A DNA stretch of 64,000 nucleotides from Ornithinimicrobium laminariae (GCF_019457945.1 NZ_JAHZSU010000002.1:62001-126000), one strand, 5' to 3'. Shown: positions 9,595-23,612, numbered from the stretch's first letter. Notes: generated by a model not told the origin, from the sequence alone. A program made the numbers and translations.

Positions 9595-10791
9595 TCACTT
9601 GAGGATCTTGGTCACTCGACCAGCACCCACGGTCCGGCCACCTTCGCGAATAGCGAAACGGAGGCCCTCTTCCATGGCGATGGGCTGGATGAGCTCAACG
9701 GTCATACCGGTGTTGTCACCGGGCATAACCATCTCGGTGCCCTCAGGCAGGCTAACGACACCGGTCACGTCCGTGGTACGGAAGTAGAACTGGGGACGGT
9801 AGTTGTCGTAGAACGGCGTGTGACGGCCACCCTCATCCTTGCTCAGGATGTAGACGTTGCCCTCGAACTGGGTGTGCGGGGTGATGGTGCCGGGCTTGAC
9901 AATAACCTGACCGCGCTCGACATCTTCACGCTTGATACCACGAACCAGCAGACCAACGTTCTCGCCAGCGCGACCCTCATCGAGGAGCTTGCGGAACATT
10001 TCGATACCGGTAGCGGTGGTCTTCTTCGGGGGTCCGTCGTGGATACCCACGATCTCGACCTCTTCGTTGACCTTCAAGATACCGCGCTCAATACGACCGG
10101 TAACGACGGTTCCACGACCGGTGATCGTGAAGACGTCCTCAACGGGCATCAGGAACGGCTTGTCGGTGTCACGCTCGGGCTCGGGGATGTACTCGTCGAC
10201 AGCGTCGAGCAGTGCGAGCAACTTGTCGCCCCACTCCTTGTCGCCTTCGAGTGCCTTCAGAGCCGAGACCTGGACGACCGGGAGGTCGTCGCCGGGGAAC
10301 TCGTACTCGGACAGCAGCTCACGGACCTCCAGCTCGACGAGCTCCATGATCTCTTCGTCGTCCACCATGTCGGCCTTGTTCAAGGCAACGACGATGTAGG
10401 GAACGCCGACCTGACGAGCGAGCAGGACGTGCTCCTTCGTCTGAGGCATCGGACCGTCAGTTGCGGCCACAACCAAGATTGCGCCGTCCATCTGAGCTGC
10501 ACCGGTGATCATGTTCTTCACGTAGTCAGCGTGACCGGGGCAGTCAACGTGGGCGTAGTGACGCTTCTCGGTCTGGTACTCGATGTGAGCGATCGAGATC
10601 GTGATACCACGCTGCTTCTCTTCGGGCGCCTTGTCGATCATGTCGAACGCAGACGCTTCGTTGAGTTCCGGGTACTTGTCGTGCAGCACCTTGGAGATCG
10701 CAGCGGTCAACGTCGTCTTACCGTGGTCAATGTGACCAATGGTGCCGATGTTGACGTGCGGCTTGCTCCGCTCGAACTTAGCCTTCGCCAC
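9595..10791 (-). CDS. tuf: Elongation factor Tu
   Basis: EF-Tu (398 aa) is the GTPase that delivers aminoacyl-tRNA to the ribosome. It has the P-loop GHIDHGKTT, the G3 motif [12 protein letters not shown], the G4 motif NKAD and G5 SALKALEG, followed by beta-barrel domains 2 and 3 ([13 protein letters not shown]). Its start is GTG at 10791 with a strong GAGGAGG site. A 110-base gap from fusA could carry a separate promoter, as is common for tuf, but none is clear. Confidence 0.97.
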   Translation of the reverse strand: MAKAKFERSKPHVNIGTIGHIDHGKTTLTAAISKVLHDKYPELNEASAFDMIDKAPEEKQRGITISIAHIEYQTEKRHYAHVDCPGHADYVKNMITGAAQMDGAILVVAATDGPMPQTKEHVLLARQVGVPYIVVALNKADMVDDEEIMELVELEVRELLSEYEFPGDDLPVVQVSALKALEGDKEWGDKLLALLDAVDEYIPEPERDTDKPFLMPVEDVFTITGRGTVVTGRIERGILKVNEEVEIVGIHDGPPKKTTATGIEMFRKLLDEGRAGENVGLLVRGIKREDVERGQVIVKPGTITPHTQFEGNVYILSKDEGGRHTPFYDNYRPQFYFRTTDVTGVVSLPEGTEMVMPGDNTGMTVELIQPIAMEEGLRFAIREGGRTVGAGRVTKILK

Positions 10792-10901
10792 TGGGGTCCT
10801 CCTCAGGACTTGTTGCGTATCGGTGTGCGCCCGGTTGGCGCATCACACGAGGGGATTGGATTTAACTATTGTTGCCCGTTAGGACGCAATGAGCGAAATG
10901 C

Positions 10902-13004
<2,103 letters not shown>

Positions 13005-13094
13005 TGTCTCTCTTCTCTGCTCAGTGCGTATACGGGGTGCGGTACTTCGGGGCGCGGCTCGCGACCATCGAGGCCACGAGCCGCAGCTCGCGAA

Positions 13095-13565
13095 TTACCA
13101 GCGGTAGTGGGCGAACGCCTTGTTGGCGTCGGCCATCTTGTGCATGTCCTCGCGACGCTTTACAGCGGCGCCCAGCCCATTGCTGGAGTCGAGGATTTCG
13201 TTCATCAGACGCTCGGTCATGGTCTTCTCACGACGCTGACGCGAGTAGCCAACCAACCAACGCAGCGACAGGGTCGTGGCGCGGTTGGGCTTGACGTCGA
13301 TCGGCACCTGGTAGGTCGCGCCACCAACACGGCGGCTCTTGACCTCAAGGGCGGGACGGACGTTGTCCAGGCCACGCTTCAAGGTTGCGACGGGGTCGGT
13401 ACCGGTCTTTTCGCGGCAGCCTTCGAGGGCGCCGTAGACGATGCGCTCAGCGACGGACTTCTTGCCATCCACCAGGACCTTGTTGATCAACTGGGTGACG
13501 AGCGGTGAGCCGTAAACCGGGTCCGCGATCAGCGGACGCTTGGGTGCTGGTCCCTTACGTGGCAT
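13095..13565 (-). CDS. rpsG: 30S ribosomal protein S7
   Basis: S7 (156 aa) nucleates the 3' major domain of 16S rRNA and lines the E site. [20 protein letters not shown] and [20 protein letters not shown] are diagnostic, and it ends AFAHYRW as usual. ATG at 13565 shares one base with the rpsL stop (TAATG), so it is coupled to rpsL. Confidence 0.97.
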   Translation of the reverse strand: MPRKGPAPKRPLIADPVYGSPLVTQLINKVLVDGKKSVAERIVYGALEGCREKTGTDPVATLKRGLDNVRPALEVKSRRVGGATYQVPIDVKPNRATTLSLRWLVGYSRQRREKTMTERLMNEILDSSNGLGAAVKRREDMHKMADANKAFAHYRW

Positions 13566-13939
13566 TACTTCTTCACCCTCTTTGCTCCGTAGCGCGAACG
13601 CGACTGGTTGCGGCCCTTGACACCCTGGGTGTCGAGCGAGCCACGAATGATCTTGTAGCGGACACCGGGAAGGTCCTTGACTCGGCCACCACGCACGAGC
13701 ACGATCGAGTGCTCCTGCAGGTTGTGACCAACGCCCGGGATGTAGGCCGTGACCTCAACGCCACTGGTGAGGCGCACACGGGCGACCTTACGCAGAGCGG
13801 AGTTCGGCTTCTTCGGGGTGGTGGTGTACACGCGGGTGCAAACACCACGGCGCTGCGGGTTCGACTTCAGCGCAGGACTGTCACTTTTCTTGACCTTGTC
13901 CTGCCGGCCCTTGCGGACCAACTGGTTAATTGTGGGCAC
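13565..13939 (-). CDS. rpsL: 30S ribosomal protein S12
   Basis: S12 (124 aa) controls decoding accuracy at the A site. [39 protein letters not shown] and [20 protein letters not shown] are family signatures. The lysines altered in streptomycin-resistant mutants (in TPKKPNS and RVKDLPG) are wild type. The start is GTG at 13939, with ACGGAG before it. It is the first gene of the str operon. Confidence 0.97.
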   Translation of the reverse strand: MPTINQLVRKGRQDKVKKSDSPALKSNPQRRGVCTRVYTTTPKKPNSALRKVARVRLTSGVEVTAYIPGVGHNLQEHSIVLVRGGRVKDLPGVRYKIIRGSLDTQGVKGRNQSRSRYGAKRVKK

Positions 13940-14153
13940 TGATTCTCCGTCAGTTGTCTGTTGTCTATGCGGCTGGCTGTTTAGCTAATCCGCACTCCTT
14001 GATCTTCCCCGCCATCAACCGCTCTTGCGAGCAATCTTTAGCAGGCCTCTCCCCCGCACTTCCCATGCCAAAACAAGGCGCTCAAAGTGAGCAACACGGT
14101 CTTGGATGGACTGCCCGGCGAGAGGGGGCGTTGGCCTGTGAAGGTCAACTGTG

Positions 14154-14211
14154 GGTAGACAGAAGTCCACACACGATTGTCAATGCTACCCGCCGTGCAG
14201 TTGTGGACCAA
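14154..14211 (-). promoter_or_regulatory. Candidate promoter(s) of the rpsL operon
   Basis: TTGGTC (14211-14206), a 17-base spacer and TAGCAT (14188-14183) make a plausible sigma-70 promoter with a TANNNT -10 box. A consensus TTGACA (14183-14178) overlaps it and could drive a second, weaker start with TCTACC or GTCTAC as its -10. Both point at rpsL with a leader of more than 200 bases. The rest of 13940-14274 shows nothing else. Confidence 0.4.
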
Positions 14212-14274
14212 ATCGTCCCAGCATCAGTCATCGCACCAGGAAATCGGGCGCGGCCTAAGTAAACGGAACGACAA

Positions 14275-14317
14275 CGGGTGGGTATGTCAGCAACTTGCGT
14301 TGCGACATACCCACCCG
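14275..14317 (-). terminator. Intrinsic terminator after rpoC
   Basis: A perfect 14-bp stem CGGGTGGGTATGTC / GACATACCCACCCG encloses a second GCAAC/GTTGC pairing. It lies about 40 bases beyond the rpoC stop and ends the rpoBC transcription unit upstream of the rpsL promoter. Confidence 0.85.
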
Positions 14318-14355
14318 GTTGTCAGTGCCCGACTAGATCAGGCATTTGGCACTAC

Positions 14356-17300
14356 TCAGTAGCGGTCACCATCGACGGCCAGGTCGTCCAAGCGGACAGC
14401 CTCACCCGATCCGGGACCGAACTGTGCGTACTCGTCGTAGGCCTCGTAGGCCGGCACGGCGTAGGCAGCTGCCTTGGCCTCTTCGGTGGGCTCCACCGTG
14501 AGGTTGCGGTAGCGCGGCAGGCCAGTCCCAGCAGGGATCAACTTACCGAGGATGACGTTCTCCTTCAGACCCAACAACGGGTCCGACTTGCCTTGCATAG
14601 CGGCCTCGGTCAGGACACGAGTCGTCTCCTGGAACGAAGCAGCCGACAGCCAGGACTCGGTCGCCAACGATGCCTTAGTGATACCCATCAACTCGGGACG
14701 ACCGGAGGCAGGCTGGCCACCCTCGGACACCACGCGACGGTTCTCAGTCTCAAAGCGGCCACGCTCAGCAAGCTCACCAGGCAACAAGTCAGTCTTGCCA
14801 GCCTCGATGATCGTGATGCGACGCAGCATCTGACGCACGATGACTTCGATGTGCTTGTCGTGGATCGACACACCCTGCTGGCGGTACACGCGCTGAACCT
14901 CATCAACCAAGTGCTGCTGAGTCTTGCGTGGGCCGAGGATACGCAGCACCTGCTTGGGGTCAATCGCACCCTTGATGAGCTGGGTGCCAACCTCAACGTG
15001 CTGACCATCCTCAATCAGCAGCGTGGAACGCTTGCTGATCGGGTATGCGTGCTCTTCGGAACCGTCATCCGGCACCAGCAACAGGCGACGCGCCTTGTCC
15101 GTGTCCTCAACCTGCACGCGACCGGTCGCTTCAGCGATCGGGGCGACAGCCTTCGGGGTGCGAGCTTCGAAGAGCTCAACAACACGGGGCAGACCCAGCG
15201 TGATGTCGTCACCAGCCACACCACCGGTGTGGAAGGTACGCATCGTCAGCTGAGTGCCAGGCTCACCAATGGACTGGGCGGCGATAATACCGACAGCCTC
15301 ACCGATGTCGACCAACTTGCCAGTAGCCAACGAGCGGCCGTAGCACTTGGCGCAAGTCCCAACCAGGGACTCACAGGTCAAGACCGAACGGACCTTGATC
15401 TCTTCGACTCCAGCAGCAACCAACTTGTCGATCACGACGTCACCAGCATCGGTGCCAGCGGTAACCAGCACCTCACCGGCAACTTCGATGTCCGACACGA
15501 TGGTGCGGGCGTAGACCGCAGTCTCGACGTCGTCGTGCTCACGCAACGTGCCGTCTTCACCGCGAACACCAATCGGCATCACAAAGCCACGCTCAGTGCC
15601 ACAGTCGTCTTCACGAATGATGACGTCCTGCGACACGTCGACTAGACGACGAGTCAAGTAACCCGAGTCAGCCGTACGCAGAGCGGTGTCAGCCAGACCC
15701 TTACGAGCACCGTGGGTGGAGATGAAGAACTCCAACACCGACAGGCCCTCGCGGAAGTTTGACTTAATCGGACGCGGGATGATTTCACCCTTGGGGTTAG
15801 CCATCAAGCCACGCATACCGGCGATCTGACGCAACTGGAACCAGTTACCACGAGCACCCGAGGTCACCATCTTGTAGATGGTGTTGTCCTTCGGCATGTT
15901 CTCCTGCAACTCGGCGGCAACTTCGTTACCAGCCTGGGTCCAGATCTCAATGAGCTCCTGACGGCGCTCGTTGTCGGTGATCAAACCACGCTCGTACTGG
16001 ACCTGGACCTTGGCGGCCTTGGTCTCGTAACCCGAGAGGATCTGCTGCTTGTTCTCCGGGGGGAGAACATCCGAGATGGCCACGGTCGTGCCCGAGCGAG
16101 TTGCCCAGTAGAAACCAGTGTCCTTCAGTGCGTCCAGCGAGGCAGCAACCTGAGCCTTGGTGTAGCGCTCAGCCAGGTCGTTGACGATCTCCGAAAGACG
16201 CTTCTTGTCGACGATCTCGTTGACGTAGGCGTAGTCCTGCGGCAGCGCGTCGTTGAACAGTGCGCGACCCATCGTCGTCTCCAGCACATAGCTGTCGGCG
16301 ATGCCGTCTTCGCTGACGTTGACACCCTCAGGCGCAACGTAGCCCGGAGGCACTGCCGTCTCAGACATACGCAGACGGATCGGCGTACCCACCTTGATGG
16401 TGCCAGCGTCGAACGCCATCTGTGCTTCGGCCGGCGAGCTGAACGAACGCAGGTGCTCGTTGCCATCGTCGCCAGTCAATGTCGAACCAGCCGACTCAAG
16501 CGTCAGGTGGTACAGACCCATGATCATGTCCTGGGTCGGCATCGTCACCGGACGGCCGTCAGCAGGCTTGAGGATGTTGTTGCTCGAGAGCATCAAGATC
16601 CGAGCCTCAGCCTGAGCCTCTGCCGAAAGCGGCAGGTGCACAGCCATCTGGTCACCATCGAAGTCAGCGTTGAACGCGGTGCAGACCAACGGGTGAATCT
16701 GGATGGCCTTACCTTCAACCAACTGCGGCTCGAAGGCCTGGATACCCAGACGGTGCAGCGTAGGTGCACGGTTCAGCAACACCGGGTGGTCGGTGATGAC
16801 CTCTTCGAGGACATCCCAAACAACCGAACGTCCACGCTCAACCATGCGCTTTGCCGACTTGATGTTCTGGGCGTGGTCAAGGTCGACCAGACGCTTCATC
16901 ACGAAGGGCTTGAAGAGCTCCAAGGCCATCTGCTTAGGCAGACCACACTGGTGCAGCTTCAACTGCGGGCCGACGACGATGACCGAACGGCCTGAGTAGT
17001 CAACACGCTTACCAAGCAGGTTCTGACGGAAACGACCCTGCTTACCCTTCAGCATGTCGGACAGCGACTTCAACGGACGGTTACCGGGACCGGTCACCGC
17101 ACGGCCACGACGGCCGTTGTCGAAGAGCGAGTCGACTGCCTCTTGCAGCATGCGCTTTTCGTTGTTGACGATGATCTCGGGAGCACCGAGGTCAAGCAGT
17201 CGCTTCAACCGGTTGTTGCGGTTGATGACGCGGCGGTACAGGTCGTTGAGGTCGGAGGTCGCAAAGCGGCCACCGTCCAACTGAACCATCGGGCGCAGGT

Positions 17301-18267
17301 CCGGCGGGATAACCGGGACGCACTCAAGCACCATGCCGGCAGGCTCATTGCTGGTCTGCAGGAACGAGGTCACAACGCGCAGACGCTTAATGGCGCGGGT
17401 CTTCTTCTGACCCTTACCGGTAGCGATCAGCTCACGCAGCGAAACAGCCTCAGCGTCCAAGTCGAAGGTCTGGAGGCGCTTCTGCAACGCAGCTGCACCC
17501 ATACCGCCTTCGAAGTACATGCCGAAACGGTCACGCATTTCGCGATAGAGGATCTCGTCGCCCTCGAGGTCCTGGACCTTGAGGTTACGGAAACGGTCCC
17601 AGACCTGGTCCAAGCGCTCGACCTGCTGGTCGGCACGACGACGGATCTGGTTCATCTCACGCTCGGCAGCGTCGCGCACCTTGCGGCGTGCGTCAGCCTT
17701 GGCGCCTTCGGACTCCAACGTGGCCAAGTCGCCTTCCAGCTTCTTGGCGCGCGTGTCGACGTCAGCGTCGCGCTTGTTTTCGAGCTCCTTGCGCTCAACC
17801 TCGATCTGCGCCTCCATGGAGGGCAGGTCCTGGTGACGAGCGTCTTCGTCCACGCTGGTGATCATGTACGCAGCGAAGTAGATGACCTTCTCGAGGTCCT
17901 TGGGAGCCAAGTCGAGCAAGTAGCCCAAGCGGCTCGGGACACCCTTGAAGTACCAGATGTGGGTCACGGGCGCGGCGAGCTCAATGTGGCCCATCCGCTC
18001 ACGACGCACAGCTGCGCGAGTGACCTCAACGCCACAACGCTCACAGATGATGCCCTTGAAGCGGACACGCTTGTATTTGCCGCAGTAGCACTCCCAGTCC
18101 CGAGTCGGGCCGAAGATCTTCTCGCAGAAGAGTCCGTCCTTCTCAGGCTTCAGGGTGCGGTAGTTAATGGTTTCAGGCTTTTTGACTTCGCCGTGGCTCC
18201 ACTTGCGGATGTGATCCGCGGAGGCCAGGCCAATCCGCAACTCGTCGAAGAAGTTGACGTCGAGCAC
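14356..18267 (-). CDS. rpoC: RNA polymerase beta' subunit
   Basis: Beta' (1303 aa) makes up the catalytic cleft with beta. The first zinc site is Cys60, Cys62, Cys75 and Cys78 (ECYCGK and CERCGV). The catalytic loop [10 protein letters not shown] binds the active-site magnesium through three aspartates. A second zinc site lies near [20 protein letters not shown]. The start is GTG at 18267, giving [20 protein letters not shown] as in other actinobacteria. It follows rpoB after 138 bases and is cotranscribed with it. Confidence 0.98.
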   Translation of the reverse strand: MLDVNFFDELRIGLASADHIRKWSHGEVKKPETINYRTLKPEKDGLFCEKIFGPTRDWECYCGKYKRVRFKGIICERCGVEVTRAAVRRERMGHIELAAPVTHIWYFKGVPSRLGYLLDLAPKDLEKVIYFAAYMITSVDEDARHQDLPSMEAQIEVERKELENKRDADVDTRAKKLEGDLATLESEGAKADARRKVRDAAEREMNQIRRRADQQVERLDQVWDRFRNLKVQDLEGDEILYREMRDRFGMYFEGGMGAAALQKRLQTFDLDAEAVSLRELIATGKGQKKTRAIKRLRVVTSFLQTSNEPAGMVLECVPVIPPDLRPMVQLDGGRFATSDLNDLYRRVINRNNRLKRLLDLGAPEIIVNNEKRMLQEAVDSLFDNGRRGRAVTGPGNRPLKSLSDMLKGKQGRFRQNLLGKRVDYSGRSVIVVGPQLKLHQCGLPKQMALELFKPFVMKRLVDLDHAQNIKSAKRMVERGRSVVWDVLEEVITDHPVLLNRAPTLHRLGIQAFEPQLVEGKAIQIHPLVCTAFNADFDGDQMAVHLPLSAEAQAEARILMLSSNNILKPADGRPVTMPTQDMIMGLYHLTLESAGSTLTGDDGNEHLRSFSSPAEAQMAFDAGTIKVGTPIRLRMSETAVPPGYVAPEGVNVSEDGIADSYVLETTMGRALFNDALPQDYAYVNEIVDKKRLSEIVNDLAERYTKAQVAASLDALKDTGFYWATRSGTTVAISDVLPPENKQQILSGYETKAAKVQVQYERGLITDNERRQELIEIWTQAGNEVAAELQENMPKDNTIYKMVTSGARGNWFQLRQIAGMRGLMANPKGEIIPRPIKSNFREGLSVLEFFISTHGARKGLADTALRTADSGYLTRRLVDVSQDVIIREDDCGTERGFVMPIGVRGEDGTLREHDDVETAVYARTIVSDIEVAGEVLVTAGTDAGDVVIDKLVAAGVEEIKVRSVLTCESLVGTCAKCYGRSLATGKLVDIGEAVGIIAAQSIGEPGTQLTMRTFHTGGVAGDDITLGLPRVVELFEARTPKAVAPIAEATGRVQVEDTDKARRLLLVPDDGSEEHAYPISKRSTLLIEDGQHVEVGTQLIKGAIDPKQVLRILGPRKTQQHLVDEVQRVYRQQGVSIHDKHIEVIVRQMLRRITIIEAGKTDLLPGELAERGRFETENRRVVSEGGQPASGRPELMGITKASLATESWLSAASFQETTRVLTEAAMQGKSDPLLGLKENVILGKLIPAGTGLPRYRNLTVEPTEEAKAAAYAVPAYEAYDEYAQFGPGSGEAVRLDDLAVDGDRY

Positions 18268-18338
18268 GTGGGTCCTTCTTTCGTGAGAACTCGTTAAGTC
18301 TCAGATAGTCGTGTGTTCAAACGTGGTGCGTATGCCGT

Positions 18339-18370
18339 CCCCGGCCGGGGTTGATCTCTCTCCCCCGGCC
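18339..18370 (-). other. Mutually exclusive hairpins between rpoB and rpoC
   Basis: The rpoB-rpoC spacer holds a self-palindrome CCCCGGCCGGGG (18339-18350). It also holds a second pairing of GGCCGGGG (18343-18350) with CCCCGGCC (18363-18370). The two folds share bases and cannot form together. This could be a processing, pausing or attenuation site. No function is known from sequence alone. Confidence 0.4.
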
Positions 18371-18405
18371 AGGTCAGCAACTAACTCCAGGCAAGACGCA
18401 GTGCG

Positions 18406-21400
18406 TCAGACCTCTTCAACGCTGCTCGGCTCACGCCGGGACAGGTCGATACCGAGCTCTTCCGCTGCGCGGAACACCTCTTGGTCGGAGTCGCGGAGGT
18501 CGATGTGCGTGCCATCGCTGGACAACACCTCGACGTTCAGGCACAAGCTCTGCATTTCCTTGATGAGCACCTTAAAGGACTCAGGAATGCCGGGCTCGGG
18601 CACGTTCTCGCCCTTGACAATGGATTCGTAGACCTTGACTCGGCCGGTCACGTCATCCGACTTGATGGTGAGGAGCTCCTGCAGTGCATAGGCAGCGCCG
18701 TATGCCTCAAGGGCCCACACCTCCATCTCACCGAATCGCTGACCACCGAACTGGGCCTTACCACCAAGCGGCTGCTGGGTGATCATCGAGTACGGCCCGG
18801 TGCTGCGCGCGTGGATCTTGTCGTCCACCAAGTGGTGCAGCTTCAGGATGTACATGTAACCAACCGAGACAGGCTCGGGGTAGGGCTCACCGGAACGGCC
18901 ATCAAGCAAGTTGGCCTTACCCGAGGCACCGATGGAACGCTCGCCGCTGCGACCCGGAAGGGTCGAATCCAGCAGACCAGTGATCTCGCCTTCGCGAGCA
19001 CCATCGAACACCGGGCTAGCAACGCGGCTACGCGGTGCAGCTTCGCGGGCATCGGACGGGATCTGAGCAGCCCACTCGGGGTTGCCTTCGATCTGCCAGC
19101 CCTGCGATGCAGCCCAACCGAGGTGCAACTCGAGGATCTGTCCTACGTTCATACGTCCCGGAACACCCAAGGGGTTCAAGACGATGTCGACCGGCGTGCC
19201 ATCCTCTAGGAATGGCATGTCCTCGACGGGCAGAATCTTGGAAATAACACCCTTGTTGCCGTGACGACCAGCAAGCTTGTCGCCGTCGGTGATCTTGCGC
19301 TTGTTGGCCACATAGACACGAACCAACTGGTTCACGCCTGGGGGCAACTCGTCGCCCTCTTCGCGGTCAAACACCTTGACACCAATGATCGTGCCGGTCT
19401 CACCGTGTGGGACCTTCATCGAGGTGTCGCGAACCTCGCGCGCCTTCTCACCGAAGATCGCACGGAGCAAGCGCTCCTCAGGGGTCAACTCAGTCTCACC
19501 CTTAGGCGTGACCTTGCCGACCAGCAGGTCGCCATCGCGGACCTCGGCGCCGATGCGGATGATGCCGCGCTCGTCTAGGTCAGCCAAGACGTCGTCGGAG
19601 ACGTTCGGGATATCCCGAGTGATCTCCTCCGGGCCCAACTTGGTGTCGCGAGCATCGATCTCATGCTCTTCGATGTGAATCGAGGAGAGGACATCGTCCT
19701 GAACCAAACGCTGGCTCAAGATGATCGCGTCTTCGTAGTTGTGGCCTTCCCACGGCATGAATGCCACGAGCAGGTTGCGCCCAAGGGCCATCTCGCCCCC
19801 GTCGGTCGCAGGACCGTCAGCAAGGAGTTGGCCAGCCTCGACACGGTCACCGCTGTTGACCCGGACCTGCTGGTTGTAGCAGTTGCCCTGGTTGGAGCGC
19901 GTGAACTTGTCGATGCGGTAACTGCTGTAGGTGCCGTCGTCGTTCGCCACCTGGACGATGTCAGCCGACACTTCCTGGACCACACCGGCCTTGCCCGCAC
20001 GGACAACGTCACCGGAGTCGAGAGCGGCACGCCACTCCATACCGGTTCCAACCAGCGGAGCCTCGGCACGCACCAACGGCACAGCCTGACGCTGCATGTT
20101 GGCACCCATCAGGGCACGGTTGGCGTCGTCGTGCTCGAGGAACGGAATCATCGCGGTTGCGGCAGACACCATCTGACGAGCCGAAACGTCCATGTAGTCG
20201 ACCTCATCAGCCGGGACGTCAACTGCTTCCCCGTCCTTGGCGCGAACCAACACGCGCTCCTGGACGAACTCGCCGTCGTCCTCCAGCGGAGCGTTGGCCT
20301 GCGCGATGACGAAGCGGTCTTCCTCGTCAGCCGACAAGTAGTCAACGTCGTCGGAGACAACGCCACCCTTGACACGGCGGTACGGCGTCTCAACGAACCC
20401 GAAGGGGTTGATGCGACCGTAAGAAGCCAGCGAACCGATCAGACCAATGTTCGGACCTTCAGGCGTCTCAATCGGACACATACGGCCGTAGTGAGAGGTG
20501 TGAACGTCACGAACTTCCATGCCAGCGCGGTCACGTGAGAGACCACCCGGACCCAGAGCCGACAGCCGACGCTTGTGCGTCAAACCCGACAGTGGGTTGT
20601 TTTGGTCCATGAACTGCGACAGCTGGCTGGTCCCGAAGAACTCCTTGATGGAGGCCACAACGGGACGGATGTTGATCAGGGTCTGAGGCGTGATGGCCTC
20701 GACGTCCTGAGTCGTCATCCGCTCACGAACCACGCGCTCCATACGGGAAAGCCCAGTGCGGACCTGGTTCTGAATGAGTTCGCCAACGCTACGCAGACGA
20801 CGGTTACCGAAGTGGTCGATGTCATCGACTTCGATCGGCATGTCGACCCGCTCGCCGTCCTTGGTGACGGGCAGCGTGGTTTCGCCAGCGTGCAGCGCCA
20901 CGATGTACCGAATGGAGGCGACGATGTCGTCGACACCCAGCACGGACTCGTTCAGCGGAGCCTGGACACCTAACTTCTTGTTGATCTTGTAGCGACCAAC
21001 CTTGGCCAAGTCATAGCGCTTGGGGTTGAAGTAGAGGTTGTCGAGCAGGTTCTGCGCAGCCTCGCGGGTGGGCGGTTCGCCCGGACGCAGCTTGCGGTAG
21101 ATGTCGAGGAGAGCCTCGTCCTGGTCGGCGGTGTGGTCCTTCTCCAAGGTGAGACGGATCGACTCATAGTCGCCGAACTCCTCAAGGATCTGGTCACGAG
21201 TCCAGCCGAGAGCCTTCAGCAAAACGGTGACGCTCTGCTTGCGCTTGCGGTCGACGCGAACGCCAACCATGTCGCGCTTGTCGATCTCGAACTCTAGCCA
21301 TGCGCCACGGCTCGGGATCACCTTGGCGGAGAAGACGTCCTTATCGGAGGTCTTGTCCAAGGCGCTCTCGAAGTAAACTCCGGGGCTACGGACGAGCTGA

Positions 21401-21891
21401 GAGACGACGACACGCTCGGTGCCGTTGACGATGAAGGTTCCACGGTCGGTCATCAAGGGGAAGTCACCCATGAAGACCGTCTGGCTCTTGATCTCACCAG
21501 TTGAGTTGTTAATGAACTCAGCGGTGACGAACAAGGGCGCGGAATACGTCATGTCGCGTTCCTTGCACTCTTCGATGGAGTACTTTTGCTCCTCGAAGCG
21601 GTGATCCCGGAACGACAGCGACATGGATCCGGAGAAGTCCTCGATCGGGGAGATCTCCTCGAAGATCTCCTCCAAACCGGAACGATCCGGCACATCTGCC
21701 CGACCAGAAGCCTGGGCCTCGGCCACGCGGGCCTGCCAGTCTTCGTTGCCGAGCAACCAGTCAAAACTATCTGTTTGTAGAGCTAAGAGGTCTGGCACCT
21801 CTAGGGGCTCACGAATCTTCGCAAAGCTCAAACGGCCAGATGCCGTCCGAGCGCTGGACACAGTCTTCTTCGCAGTGCGCGAGGCAGCCAA
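18406..21891 (-). CDS. rpoB: RNA polymerase beta subunit
   Basis: Beta (1161 aa) carries the nucleotide-addition half of the active site. Recognisable parts are [20 protein letters not shown] [20 protein letters not shown] near the start, the rifampicin-binding segment [15 protein letters not shown] then [20 protein letters not shown], and the C-terminal [20 protein letters not shown]. The rifampicin-critical Asp, His and Ser are wild type, so no resistance is predicted. The start is taken as TTG at 21891, with GGAAGG seven bases upstream and a family-like MAASRTAK beginning. A further in-frame TTG at 21918 has no ribosome site. Confidence 0.97.
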   Translation of the reverse strand: MAASRTAKKTVSSARTASGRLSFAKIREPLEVPDLLALQTDSFDWLLGNEDWQARVAEAQASGRADVPDRSGLEEIFEEISPIEDFSGSMSLSFRDHRFEEQKYSIEECKERDMTYSAPLFVTAEFINNSTGEIKSQTVFMGDFPLMTDRGTFIVNGTERVVVSQLVRSPGVYFESALDKTSDKDVFSAKVIPSRGAWLEFEIDKRDMVGVRVDRKRKQSVTVLLKALGWTRDQILEEFGDYESIRLTLEKDHTADQDEALLDIYRKLRPGEPPTREAAQNLLDNLYFNPKRYDLAKVGRYKINKKLGVQAPLNESVLGVDDIVASIRYIVALHAGETTLPVTKDGERVDMPIEVDDIDHFGNRRLRSVGELIQNQVRTGLSRMERVVRERMTTQDVEAITPQTLINIRPVVASIKEFFGTSQLSQFMDQNNPLSGLTHKRRLSALGPGGLSRDRAGMEVRDVHTSHYGRMCPIETPEGPNIGLIGSLASYGRINPFGFVETPYRRVKGGVVSDDVDYLSADEEDRFVIAQANAPLEDDGEFVQERVLVRAKDGEAVDVPADEVDYMDVSARQMVSAATAMIPFLEHDDANRALMGANMQRQAVPLVRAEAPLVGTGMEWRAALDSGDVVRAGKAGVVQEVSADIVQVANDDGTYSSYRIDKFTRSNQGNCYNQQVRVNSGDRVEAGQLLADGPATDGGEMALGRNLLVAFMPWEGHNYEDAIILSQRLVQDDVLSSIHIEEHEIDARDTKLGPEEITRDIPNVSDDVLADLDERGIIRIGAEVRDGDLLVGKVTPKGETELTPEERLLRAIFGEKAREVRDTSMKVPHGETGTIIGVKVFDREEGDELPPGVNQLVRVYVANKRKITDGDKLAGRHGNKGVISKILPVEDMPFLEDGTPVDIVLNPLGVPGRMNVGQILELHLGWAASQGWQIEGNPEWAAQIPSDAREAAPRSRVASPVFDGAREGEITGLLDSTLPGRSGERSIGASGKANLLDGRSGEPYPEPVSVGYMYILKLHHLVDDKIHARSTGPYSMITQQPLGGKAQFGGQRFGEMEVWALEAYGAAYALQELLTIKSDDVTGRVKVYESIVKGENVPEPGIPESFKVLIKEMQSLCLNVEVLSSDGTHIDLRDSDQEVFRAAEELGIDLSRREPSSVEEV

Positions 21892-22073
21892 GGATGGTCC
21901 TTCCACGGGCCTGAACAAGCGGTTAGGTCAAACGCACCCCGTAGAATCCCCAAAGAATGTCGGCAAGGTGCGAAGATCTCCGAGTAAGAAATCTCGATCC
22001 GAGGCCGGCATCCGCAACATGTTGCTTGGTGCTGTTGCTATTTGGAGACAGAGTCAGGGCAGCGCAAAGTTCT

Positions 22074-22103
22074 ACTGTACACGTGGCATGACTGTGCGTC
22101 CAA
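22074..22103 (-). promoter_or_regulatory. Candidate rpoB promoter
   Basis: TTGGAC (22103-22098), an 18-base spacer and TACAGT (22079-22074) read toward rpoB. They would give a leader of about 175 bases to the TTG start. The -35 hexamer is the same as in the rplJ promoter candidate. The rest of the 457-base gap holds the rplL terminator and no gene. Confidence 0.45.
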
Positions 22104-22278
22104 TCGGACTTGGCGCACCCCTTGCGCCCATCTCGCTTGTTGCACTCTAACGATAACCCCAGCCCCCGCCATATGCGAGAGGCACCCCGCTGTTGTTGTG
22201 GAAAACTGCAGCCCATCCCCTTGTTCTGTGACTGCATACCTTCAGTTGCGCTCGCCTGTCGGCTAACCCCGACAACGC

Positions 22279-22314
22279 CAAAGGGCGAGATCGTCGAAAC
22301 GATCTCGCCCTTTG
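22279..22314 (-). terminator. Intrinsic terminator after rplL
   Basis: A perfect 16-bp stem CAAAGGGCGAGATCGT / ACGATCTCGCCCTTTG with a CGAA tetraloop lies 34 bases after the rplL stop. Its strength suggests rplJL and rpoBC are mostly separate transcripts here, unlike the E. coli rplJL-rpoBC read-through arrangement. Confidence 0.85.
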
Positions 22315-22348
22315 AACTAAGCAGTTCCCGGTCAAGCCGGGAGCAACG

Positions 22349-22729
22349 TCACTTGACGGAGACGGTTGCGCCTGCGGCCTCGAGGGACTCCTTGGCCTTG
22401 TTGGCCGAGTCCTTGTCGACCTTCTCGAGGATTGCCTTGGGGGCAGCCTCGACGAGGTCCTTGGCTTCCTTCAGACCCAAAGAGGTCAAGCCGCGAACCT
22501 CCTTGATGACCTGGATCTTCTTGTCGCCAGCGGCTTCGAGGACGACGTCGAACTCGTCCTGCTCTTCGACGGCCTCGGCAGCAGCGGCCGGGGCAGCGCC
22601 AGCGGCGGCCACGGGGGCAGCAGCGGTGACGTTAAAGGTGTCTTCGAATTCCTTAACGAACTCGGAGAGCTCGATGAGGGTCATTTCCTTGAAAGCTTCG
22701 AGGAGCTCAGTGGTGCTCAGCTTCGCCAT
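22349..22729 (-). CDS. rplL: 50S ribosomal protein L7/L12
   Basis: L7/L12 (126 aa) forms the flexible stalk that recruits translation GTPases. The N-terminal dimer domain ([20 protein letters not shown]) is followed by an Ala/Pro/Gly hinge (residues about 37-53), then the C-terminal domain with [20 protein letters not shown], which binds the factors. ATG at 22729 is chosen for homology and a GGAAGG site; the longer frame adds nine unrelated residues. Confidence 0.97.
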   Translation of the reverse strand: MAKLSTTELLEAFKEMTLIELSEFVKEFEDTFNVTAAAPVAAAGAAPAAAAEAVEEQDEFDVVLEAAGDKKIQVIKEVRGLTSLGLKEAKDLVEAAPKAILEKVDKDSANKAKESLEAAGATVSVK

Positions 22730-22802
22730 GGGGGCGTTCCTTCCTGATGGTGCCAAGAGTGGCTAGTGGTGATGTTTGCTGGATTGACCGAATGGTCAAG
22801 GA

Positions 22803-23405
22803 TCAGCTGTCCCCATCGCTGGGGTCCGTGTCGCCACCCTCGGCGACGTCGGTGGTGGCCTCGGCGGGAGCATCGGCAGCAGCCGGGCCCTCGGTCTCGA
22901 CCTTCGCGCGCAATGCCTCGACGACCCGAGCGGTCTGCGAGAGCGGTGCGGCGAACAAGTAAACGGCCTGGGTGAGCGAGGCGTTCATTGCGCCGGCCAT
23001 CTTGGCCAGCAACGTCTCGCGCGATTCCAGGTCGGCAAGTTTGGTGATCTCCTCGGCGCTCAACGGGTTACCGTCGAGGATGCCGGCCTTGATCACCAGT
23101 GCGGGGTTTGCCTTGGCGAAGTTACGAAGGCCCTTGGCTGCTTCGACCGGGTCACCGGTAACGAAGGCGATTGCGCTCGGGCCCTGCAGGTGCTCGTCGA
23201 AGCTGGTCACGCCAGCTTCGGCAGCGGCACGCTTGGTCAGCGTGTTCTTCACCACGGCGTAGGTCGCGTGCTCACTCATGGAGGTACGCAGCTCAGTGAG
23301 CTGGGCCACGGAAAGTCCGCGGTACTCCGTCAGCACGGCCGCACCCGAGTTGAGGAACTTGTCCTTCAACTCGGCAATGGCTGCATCCTTCTCAGGTGTT
23401 GCCAT
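22803..23405 (-). CDS. rplJ: 50S ribosomal protein L10
   Basis: L10 (200 aa) anchors L7/L12 dimers to the ribosome. The N-terminal rRNA-binding domain has [20 protein letters not shown] and [13 protein letters not shown]. The C-terminal tail is acidic and Ala-rich. ATG at 23405 has a GAAGGAGG site, and the longer open frame is rejected. It is cotranscribed with rplL, and a structured leader precedes it. Confidence 0.96.
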   Translation of the reverse strand: MATPEKDAAIAELKDKFLNSGAAVLTEYRGLSVAQLTELRTSMSEHATYAVVKNTLTKRAAAEAGVTSFDEHLQGPSAIAFVTGDPVEAAKGLRNFAKANPALVIKAGILDGNPLSAEEITKLADLESRETLLAKMAGAMNASLTQAVYLFAAPLSQTARVVEALRAKVETEGPAAADAPAEATTDVAEGGDTDPSDGDS

Positions 23406-23456
23406 GGGGCCTCCTTCGTCACGTGGTGCCGATCTGTCTGGCTCAACACATGAAGA

Positions 23457-23512
23457 AAGCCCCGGCGCAGAGGGCACGGGGCTTGGAACGTTAGTCATAC
23501 CTCGGCATGACT
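23457..23512 (-). ncRNA. L10-type leader of rplJL (two stem-loops)
   Basis: Upstream of rplJ two hairpins lie in tandem: AGTCAT/ATGACT (23493-23498 with 23507-23512) and AAGCCCC/GGGGCTT (23457-23463 with 23477-23483). On the transcribed strand the second is followed by TTTCTTC, so it looks like a weak terminator. The L10-L12 complex represses rplJL through its leader in many bacteria. The position and two-hairpin layout fit that, but I did not recognise the consensus binding sequence. Confidence 0.5.
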
Positions 23513-23612
23513 TGCTCAAACACTTTGCTCCCTACGCGGGTCGTCCGACATGTCGGAACCTTCGATCTCATTTGCAGGCAAATGAGACGACCGGCGGTCA
23601 TTGGTACATCTC

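Noticed and set aside
10792..10901. An independent tuf promoter in the fusA-tuf gap
   Set aside because: Only a poor TTGCGT-N15-TAGTTA match exists; the spacing is too short to call.
13565..13939. Possible streptomycin-resistance substitutions in rpsL
   Set aside because: Both critical lysines are wild type.
14278..15645. A 455-codon plus-strand frame opposite the end of rpoC
   Set aside because: It is an antisense shadow of rpoC, with no family resemblance and no ribosome site. It also starts within the rpoC terminator.
17143..18297. A 384-codon plus-strand frame opposite the start of rpoC
   Set aside because: Antisense shadow; the rpoC reading is conserved throughout.
20000..20700. Possible rifampicin-resistance substitutions in rpoB
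   Set aside because: The critical Asp, His and Ser in the rifampicin pocket are the susceptible residues.
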